Below are positions 53,708-58,784 of a stretch of DNA of 58,784 nucleotides, piece after piece. The notes under the pieces are model-generated. The model did no database searches and was not told the DNA's origin. It worked only from the letters and a program-made list of their open reading frames with translations. Within the stretch, counting starts at the first letter, position 1; every line of letters begins with the position of its first letter. Where the stretch lies: contig NZ_LNYU01000009.1 of NCBI RefSeq assembly GCF_001468135.1, forward strand, positions 1 through 58,784. The letters run 5' to 3'. Position numbers and translations under genes: made by a program. This stretch comes from Legionella santicrucis (GTDB lineage: Bacteria > Pseudomonadota > Gammaproteobacteria > Legionellales > Legionellaceae).

Positions 53708-54340
53708 ATGAGTATAGGATTAGATAACTGGTTGGTGGTTGTTTATTTGAGTGGTGGGTTGGTTACCGTAATTAATTCTATTAGGTACCTCCTTAATATT
53801 AATCGCTTAAAAACAAATTCAAATCTTAATCGATTGTTCCAAAGAAGCGATATGTCTCTTTATTTGATAATTAAACCTATTTTGTGGCCTTATTTTTTTG
53901 TTACCGAAAAAAGTCCAACCGAACGTCTATCTGAACTGTTTTTTAAACATTATGGCGATGAAGGACATATTTACTTTGGCAATCAAGGGATTAAAAATTT
54001 TCTAAATGATTTAGTTAAAGGGAAGGAGCGTTACAAAGATTATTCTATAAAATCCATGTGCTGGTCTATTGATAAAGGATCTCAGGAATGGCTATCTTAT
54101 AAAAAGGTATTTGGTGACGAACTAAATGCACAAATTATCTATACAAAAATTGAAGATACATATCTTTTAAGTGTTACCTGGACAACGGACAATACACCTC
54201 AACCCGTTACCTCGGTGAGCCGGTTTAAGTTAGATCGATGTGCAAGACTAAAGGAGTCAGAGTTTAAAACAAGAATAAAGCAAATCAACGCCGCTGAAGC
54301 TAATAGATTATGCTATGAAATAGAGTTAAAAGCTGATTAA
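53708..54340 (+). CDS. Unknown membrane-anchored leading-region protein
   Basis: A 210-residue protein with one N-terminal membrane helix (WLVVVYLSGGLVTVINSIRY), a second weaker hydrophobic stretch near residue 55 (LYLIIKPILWPYFFV) and a soluble C-terminal domain (KIEDTYLLSVTWTTDNTP). Not recognised. It could be a surface- or inner-membrane accessory of the leading region. Confidence 0.7.
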   Translation: MSIGLDNWLVVVYLSGGLVTVINSIRYLLNINRLKTNSNLNRLFQRSDMSLYLIIKPILWPYFFVTEKSPTERLSELFFKHYGDEGHIYFGNQGIKNFLNDLVKGKERYKDYSIKSMCWSIDKGSQEWLSYKKVFGDELNAQIIYTKIEDTYLLSVTWTTDNTPQPVTSVSRFKLDRCARLKESEFKTRIKQINAAEANRLCYEIELKAD

Positions 54341-54468
54341 CTTTCATAATAAGAACACTTTGGTTGATAAGAAGCCACTACTTGCTCAAAGTTATGTCAG
54401 CAATTCTGTGTATGTTGTTAAGCATTAGCTTCCGATTAAATTGGTTCTCTAAATTAAAGGTATAAAGT

Positions 54469-54719
54469 ATGAAAAAATTTTATTTTACAGCTCCAACTGC
54501 TACTAAAGTTGAAAATATTAAAAAAAACTCAAAAGAATTTGATAAAAATCTGAGGAAGTTAATAGACGGGCTACTAATTTTTTAGAAAATAATCCGTCAT
54601 CTTCGGTACAAACTTCAGCTTCATTTACTGGCATGTCCATTAGATTATTTAAAACTTCAGAAGAGAAGAAAAAGTTTTTGGAAGAAGTACTCAAGTCTAC
54701 AACGCCAACAAATACTTGA
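54469..54719 (+). pseudogene. Small unknown gene broken by one frameshift
   Basis: Begins MKKFYFTAPTATKVENIKKN and is open to LRKLIDGLLIF, where it stops. From 54552 the frame one base off reads EEVNRRATNFLENNPSSS and continues to KKKFLEEVLKSTTPTNT with a TGA at 54717-54719. One base missing at about 54551 explains the break (KNLEEVNRR). A spaced AAATTAAAGG lies before the ATG. The restored protein has about 83 residues of unknown function. Confidence 0.6.
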
Positions 54720-55165
54720 TTTTTAAGCACTTATGTAGCCCTGAAGTAGCGGTTTACGAACATCTCAGATTCCATAAAAATTGGACTTTCTTTATCGCTG
54801 TGAACGCTCTGAACAGTTATATCATTTGGTCTGATTATCGAGTAATCAGACCTAAAAGGGTTATTTTGTGTGCGATTTGAACCCGCTCCCCTCTTCCTAT
54901 GTTTATTTTTAAAATTAATCAGACTTAATATACTCATTTCTGTAGTTATTTTAATTTTGATATATAATTGGCTCGGCTTTATCCTGCGTTTTTTAAACTA
55001 TTTATATCTATATAGCCAAATTTAGTTGATAATCGAAATGTACTCTGAAAATAAATGAGTTTTAATTAATCAAAACTAATGATTTAATTTTATGCAAAAA
55101 ATATTTTCATATATAATTTATTCAAAGAGATACTATTTTATAAATTAATATAAACTTAAATAATT
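54720..55165. other. AT-rich non-coding stretch with a perfect hairpin
   Basis: No supported gene is seen in this 446-base stretch. It holds GGTCTGATTA/TAATCAGACC (54828-54837 and 54843-54852), a perfect 10-bp inverted repeat around TCGAG. No clear T run follows, so a terminator is not certain. The minus strand nearby reads GCGGGTTCAAATCGC, which resembles a tRNA T-loop, but no tRNA can be folded. Confidence 0.4.
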
Positions 55166-56059
55166 ATGAATGCTCAATTAAATTTATCCATTGATGAAGA
55201 TTCCATTAGCCCCTCTATTGAAATTGGAGCTTTTGAGGCATTATGGTCCAATCGAGAAACCAATATTTCATCTTTCAAACAATTGCGAGAAAGATTAGAT
55301 GCCTTATCTGCTAAATTACCAAGTGCATTAGTTGATACAGAGACAGCCCTATCTTTTTATAAGAAAGCGATAGGCAGACTTAAAGAATGTGGAATTAATA
55401 ATTTTGGTATTAAAATTGATGGAACATTTGACTTTCCTACTAAACTGCACGATGCCGATTATCCTTTAGCCCTTCTTTACTATATTGGTAACTGGGATTT
55501 GGTTTTTACACGAGGCGTTTCGGTAGTGGGCACAAGAAATCCTTCATTAAACGGTATTAAAAGAACTCAGAAACTAGTAAAAGGTTTAATTGATCAGGGA
55601 TTTACCATTTTTTCGGGACTTGCTAAGGGAATTGATACCACAGCACACCAAACGGCAATTGAATACGGTGGTCAAACAGTTGCGGTGATTGGAACACCCC
55701 TATGTGTACATTATCCAAAAGAAAATACAGCACTCCAAGAAAGAATTGCAAAAGAGTTCCTTCTTATCAGCCAAGTTCCAATTGTTTCTTATGAAAATAA
55801 AGATATTAAATTTAATCGTATATTTTTCCCAGAACGCAACAAAACCATGTCAGCCTTATCAGAGGCAACAATTATAGTGGAAGCAGGTGAAACCTCTGGA
55901 TCTCTCATTCAGGCTAGAGCAGCATTAAAGCAAAATCGAAAAGTTTTTATTTTAAATAACAATTTCGAAAATCCCAAATTAACATGGCCTAATCGCCTCC
56001 TAGAGGCCGGTGCATTTCGCATCCATAGTCTTGATGATATTTTGCAGGAACTACAGTAG
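55166..56059 (+). CDS. DprA/Smf-like protein with Rossmann fold
   Basis: Encodes 297 residues. VVGTRNPSLNGIKRTQKLV near residue 113, GLAKGIDTTAHQTAIEYGG near 150, VAVIGTPLCVHYPKEN and GETSGSLIQARAALKQ match the DprA fold that binds single-stranded DNA. The first 80 residues replace the normal SAM domain and the C-terminal DML1 domain is missing, so it is unlikely to be the chromosomal transformation protein. Its last base is shared with the next gene (GTG start), so it pairs with a phosphoribosyltransferase-like gene. In a described toxin-antitoxin pair (psyrTA, from memory) a DprA-like protein is the antitoxin. Confidence 0.85.
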   Translation: MNAQLNLSIDEDSISPSIEIGAFEALWSNRETNISSFKQLRERLDALSAKLPSALVDTETALSFYKKAIGRLKECGINNFGIKIDGTFDFPTKLHDADYPLALLYYIGNWDLVFTRGVSVVGTRNPSLNGIKRTQKLVKGLIDQGFTIFSGLAKGIDTTAHQTAIEYGGQTVAVIGTPLCVHYPKENTALQERIAKEFLLISQVPIVSYENKDIKFNRIFFPERNKTMSALSEATIIVEAGETSGSLIQARAALKQNRKVFILNNNFENPKLTWPNRLLEAGAFRIHSLDDILQELQ

Positions 56060-56688
56060 TGCTAGAACCAAAATTATTAAAAATAGATGAAGTCATTCGT
56101 AGTAACCACTTTTATCTTCAATCTAATGATCTATGTTATTATTTTGGAGACTACTATGCCAGGCAAGGCTACGGCCATAGCCCAATGAACCAATTGATAT
56201 ACAATTTCAAAAAGTATATGAATCGCAAAGGAAAGTCTGATTGGCACTTTAAAGAGGATGCCATTAAAGAAGTTGCAAAGACCATTCATTGCTTAGATGT
56301 TTGGAACAAACTTAAGCAATATACGTGGGTTCCTCTTCCTTCTTCAAAATTAAAAGATGATCCCGAGTTTGATGATAGACTGATGCGTACTTTATTATGC
56401 CTTAAGGAAAAAGAACCCTATTTAGACGTAAGAGATTTATTTAGCATCAAAACAGGCCGTATAGCTGCACATAATCCAGATATAATTTACAGACCTACTG
56501 TTCAAGATCATCTAAGTAATTTCCAACTCAATAGAAATTTGCTTGAGCCTTCCCCAAAAGCTATTGCCATTTTTGATGATGTGATTACAACTGGAGCAAG
56601 CTTTCTAGCTGGAAAAATGCTATTAAATCAGGTTTTTCCTGACACTCATCTGATAGGTATTTTTATTGCTCGTAATATTCCAAACTGA
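56059..56688 (+). CDS. Phosphoribosyltransferase-fold protein, partner of the DprA-like gene
   Basis: A 209-residue protein with IAIFDDVITTGASFLAGKML near residue 172, the PRPP-binding loop of type I phosphoribosyltransferases (two acidic residues then TTGAS). WVPLPSSKLKDDPEFDDRLM near residue 95 resembles the ComF-type middle. It starts at GTG within the stop region of the DprA-like gene, so the two are translated together. It could be a nucleotide-metabolism enzyme, but the coupling supports a toxin or defence effector that modifies nucleotides or DNA. Which member is toxic cannot be read from sequence. Confidence 0.82.
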   Translation: MLEPKLLKIDEVIRSNHFYLQSNDLCYYFGDYYARQGYGHSPMNQLIYNFKKYMNRKGKSDWHFKEDAIKEVAKTIHCLDVWNKLKQYTWVPLPSSKLKDDPEFDDRLMRTLLCLKEKEPYLDVRDLFSIKTGRIAAHNPDIIYRPTVQDHLSNFQLNRNLLEPSPKAIAIFDDVITTGASFLAGKMLLNQVFPDTHLIGIFIARNIPN

Positions 56689-56769
56689 ATTAAAAATAAA
56701 CTGTAAGCAGTCCTTTTCGTCAGGATCCCAGCCGAACCTCATGATTCAAATTCTGGGGTTCCCCAGACG

Positions 56770-57027
56770 ATGGTGCAACATTACTTAGATCATGAGTCAC
56801 CAGAAATGACCGCTCGTTATGCTCATATACATAATGAAACCATGAAAGCTGCTTTTGTTGAATATCAAGAAAAGCTCGTTAACACCCAAGGTAAAATTGA
56901 ATCATCAGATGCTCAAATTAATGCTCGGTGGCTAAAGAAAAACATCATGTCTCAAACTCTCCCTAATGGTCTCTGCTCCCTACCCTTACGCTGCACGTCA
57001 TGGAAGGCTGAAAGCCGAGGCGTGTAG
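56770..57027 (+). pseudogene. C-terminal remnant of a tyrosine recombinase
   Basis: MVQHYLDHESPEMTARYAHI is the end of an integrase catalytic domain (H..LGHSSxxxTxxYxH pattern, the Tyr nucleophile in RYAHI). The rest continues with NARWLKKNIMSQTLPNGLC, a family ending like Tn554-type transposase B. No N-terminal part or other catalytic residues are upstream in any frame, so it is a fragment. It suggests that an element once ended here. Confidence 0.7.
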
Positions 57028-57116
57028 TCCGCGATATCCCGCGATTTTATTGACATACCGAAGGTAAGTTAACAAAATCAGTTTCAGGGCGTAGAGTCAT
57101 TGTGGTAGGCAAACGA

Positions 57117-57135
57117 TTTGCTCGTTCAGAGCAAA
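57117..57135. repeat. Perfect 7-bp hairpin in a GC-richer remnant stretch
   Basis: TTTGCTC (57117-57123) and GAGCAAA (57129-57135) flank a 5-base loop GTTCA. The area between the recombinase remnant and the next remnant (57028-57216) is richer in G and C than its neighbours. No gene is recognised there, and no function is known. Confidence 0.3.
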
Positions 57136-57216
57136 CGTTAACGGACGCAGGACAGTCGCGGCCTTTTAGCTTCGCGCGTTGGCGAGTCGATTTTAGCCAG
57201 GGATGGCTTAAATCAA

Positions 57217-57528
57217 TCACGAGATAGCGCGACCATCGGCCTTATGCAGTAGTCGATTTTTTATTGAATGGCATTCCTTGGGGTTCATTCCTTTCTTATT
57301 GGCTATAGCTTTAGCAACTCTTTTCTGACTATCTATAGCCCAATATTGCTTCCCCTCTTTCCCCATACTCCAAACATTACTAACTTGTTTTTCTAAAAAA
57401 GTTAGATAGTTTTCCAGATCTTCGGGATGAGTGCTAGTTAACGCTGTACGCTCACGCGCTCTACAGCGTTTATGCCAAACTTTTTTATCTTGCCGTTCAC
57501 TAAATTCGGCAAGCTCTCTTTTCTTACG
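57217..57528 (-). pseudogene. Gene remnant lacking a start codon
   Basis: An open frame reads RKKRELAEFSERQDKKVWHK, then RARERTALTSTHPEDLENYL and KEGKQYWAIDSQKRVAKAI, ending after about 103 codons. A TAA lies immediately upstream in frame and there is no Met near the start, so the 5' end is lost. I do not recognise the family; the basic, helical content suggests a DNA-associated protein. It adds to the evidence that 56.7-57.5 kb is a junction between elements. Confidence 0.55.
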
Positions 57529-57627
57529 TTATAAAAAGTTAAATTGACGGAGGACCTGGACTTAATTAAATGTTAATCAATTTAATTTATAATTAGTCAA
57601 TTGCTTAATTATTAAATCGAGGCTCAG

Positions 57628-58578
57628 ATGCGTTCATATTCTATCTTTTTTTCTTCCGTAAATGGTAGCTCATTACCAAAGGAAACAAAATATGTAACAG
57701 AAGCTATCATTAGGCCATATAGTGCAATATTGGAAAATAAAACCGTGAAAAGGAAACGTGAATATTCTGAGGAGTTCCCTAGCCGTAAGAAAATTTCTCA
57801 AGGCATGTTTGATACAAAAGATTTTAAAATTTTTGAAAAAAAATACTTCGAAGATTATAATGAAACGCTTTCAAAAGCGCCATTACTTTTAGCAGCTGAT
57901 CTATGTAAGATTAATTATTTTTTCCATCAGTTACCTCTTGTTAAGAAAGGACTATCAAAATTAGAAGCAGAAATAGGCGAAAAATTACTTCAAAAAAATA
58001 TTTCTCTAGAATCATTTGTTTCAGATTTAGATATCGATAATTACAAATGCTACAAATCGCTTTCTGAAAGTTTAAAACAATGGTTAATTAATTCTGATTT
58101 TTCTCATCAAATAATAATTCTTTCATCAGAATTAAGTAAAAAAGATTTTTTTTATTTATTAAAAAATAAAAATATGTTCAAAGATGTGGGCATCGATCCT
58201 TTTCATGGGGAATGGAGTCATTTCATTCAATGGTATCTGATTGCTAATAATGAAGACTTAGTGAAAAATTTAAATTTTCTTCCTCATGTTATTATTGAAA
58301 TGATGGGGAATACTAAGAATAATAATAAACAAAGCTTATGGGAAATTACTTTTGATAGTTTTAAAGAGGAATCTATTTTTAATTTTACCTCCCCTGAAAA
58401 TGTAACCTCTTTTTTAAAGAGCTCATCCAGTGATTTTCCTTTATTATCTACTAATATTCAGAAGCGTTTTTTAAAACGCGTCAAAAATGGTGAAAATATT
58501 AAAGAGTCAGATTTTGAATCTGATTCTGATGATATTTCTGAAGATAATAGTAATTCTGATTTCAATAATACAATATAG
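57628..58578 (+). CDS. Effector-like protein with a candidate nuclear-localisation signal
   Basis: A 316-residue, largely helical protein with no signal peptide. It has a basic pair KRKR (41-44) and RKK (53-55), spaced by eight residues like a bipartite nuclear-localisation signal. The C-terminus (ESDFESDSDDISEDNSNSDF) is very acidic and Ser-rich, like E-block signals that send Dot/Icm effectors of Legionella into host cells. No catalytic motif or known domain is visible. The gene stands alone beside an IS6-like element and remnants, so it may be acquired cargo. The effector role is inferred from composition only. Confidence 0.7.
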   Translation: MRSYSIFFSSVNGSSLPKETKYVTEAIIRPYSAILENKTVKRKREYSEEFPSRKKISQGMFDTKDFKIFEKKYFEDYNETLSKAPLLLAADLCKINYFFHQLPLVKKGLSKLEAEIGEKLLQKNISLESFVSDLDIDNYKCYKSLSESLKQWLINSDFSHQIIILSSELSKKDFFYLLKNKNMFKDVGIDPFHGEWSHFIQWYLIANNEDLVKNLNFLPHVIIEMMGNTKNNNKQSLWEITFDSFKEESIFNFTSPENVTSFLKSSSSDFPLLSTNIQKRFLKRVKNGENIKESDFESDSDDISEDNSNSDFNNTI

Positions 58579-58641
58579 AAAACGTCCCCATTTTTTGCCA
58601 ACTTGTTTTTCTTTTTAGAAAGTAAAAATTAGGGCTCCAAT

Positions 58642-58784
58642 GGGCACCGTCAACTAAACTTTTGTTCTACACTGAACTTTATTTATTGGAAAATACGATG
58701 TTGGAAAGGAAGCTGAAAAGATACCGTTACCCATTGGAGCTAATCAGCATAGCGGTATGGAGTTATCATCGGTTTAATGATAGT
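58642..58784 (+). mobile_element. Left end of an IS6-like insertion sequence, cut by the window edge
   Basis: GGGCACCGTCAACT at 58642-58655 is a plausible terminal inverted repeat of the IS6 type (ends often begin GGCAC). About 45 bases on, a transposase gene starts. The right end lies outside the window, so identity of the element is not certain. Confidence 0.6.
58698..58784 (+). CDS. IS6-family transposase, N-terminal 29 residues
   Basis: MLERKLKRYRYPLELISIAV followed by WSYHRFNDS resembles the first helix of IS6/IS26-type transposases (F-x-x-R-H/Y-x-P-x-x-I-L-x-x-V-x-W-Y-x-R-Y), where the conserved Trp and Tyr/Arg lie in the same places. The frame stays open to the window edge. The catalytic DDE residues would lie beyond it. 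Confidence 0.65.
   Translation, partial: MLERKLKRYRYPLELISIAVWSYHRFNDS

Noticed and set aside
54870..54900. tRNA T-loop-like sequence (GCGGGTTCAAATCGC, minus strand)
   Set aside because: The stem pairs poorly and no acceptor, D or anticodon arm can be found around it.
54731..54937. Minus-strand 68-codon frame in the gap before the DprA-like gene
   Set aside because: Composition is not protein-like, it overlaps the perfect hairpin and has no plausible start signal.
57028..57240. Integron-like attC site in the GC-richer stretch
   Set aside because: GTTAAC-like words are present but the paired RYYYAAC/GTRRRY core boxes of an attC site are not.
1..58784. CRISPR array
   Set aside because: No regularly spaced identical repeats with unique spacers; the only regular arrays are iterons with 21-22 base periodicity and no spacers.

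Overview
The window looks like a large part of a conjugative plasmid, or a very similar mobile element, from a Legionella-like gammaproteobacterium. The evidence is the low GC content, a complete F-type (type IV-A) transfer operon, a Rep_3-type replication initiator with iterons and DnaA boxes, a ParA/ParB pair, a CsrA-like remnant just before the transfer genes, and a C-terminally acidic, NLS-bearing protein of the kind found among intracellular effectors. The genus is inferred from gene style, not from a database match.

Layout. 1-10.8 kb, nearly all minus strand except tnpA: a DNA-damage/mutagenesis block (umuD, umuC, dinB, a broken SRAP/HMCES peptidase gene, endonuclease I) split by a complete Tn3-family transposon at 1217-5726 with 36-bp inverted repeats and a 6-bp target duplication. 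A frameshifted methyltransferase and a frameshifted acetyltransferase follow. 10.8-15.1 kb: the replication and partition module, with three DnaA boxes, rep, palindrome-plus-iteron repeats, a small gene, parB, parA and a second iteron array. 15.3-24.4 kb: metabolic cargo. A POT-family transporter and two DNA-binding proteins precede a six-gene plus-strand cluster: an unknown 420-aa protein, an ATP-grasp ligase, a ubiquitin-like sulfur carrier ending Gly-Gly, a MoeB-like E1 with a rhodanese domain, a YcaO protein and a TfuA protein. This is the most interesting system here. It has the parts expected for making a thioamide or another sulfur-modified peptide or metabolite, with a dedicated sulfur relay, but no obvious precursor peptide.

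24.6-51.9 kb: the transfer region. A broken csrA-like gene and accessory genes come first, then traT and traA-L-E-K-B-V-C-trbI-W-U-trbC-N-F-trbB-H-G, a traS-position membrane protein, traD, a 440-aa unknown and a 1975-residue MobF relaxase/helicase with a C-terminal Toprim domain. Most neighbours overlap by 1-11 bases. A ribbon-helix-helix gene on the minus strand and a repeat-rich non-coding stretch (about 51.87-52.14 kb) mark a likely oriT. 52.3-58.8 kb: the presumed leading region, with several small unknown genes, a DprA-like/phosphoribosyltransferase pair that resembles a toxin-antitoxin or defence module, recombinase and other gene remnants, an effector-like gene, and the start of an IS6-like insertion sequence at the right edge.

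The transfer, replication and YcaO-cluster genes are intact, whereas several accessory genes carry single-base frameshifts, often in short homopolymers. This is either real decay of dispensable cargo or local sequencing error. Names were assigned by reading motifs and gene order; no database search was possible.
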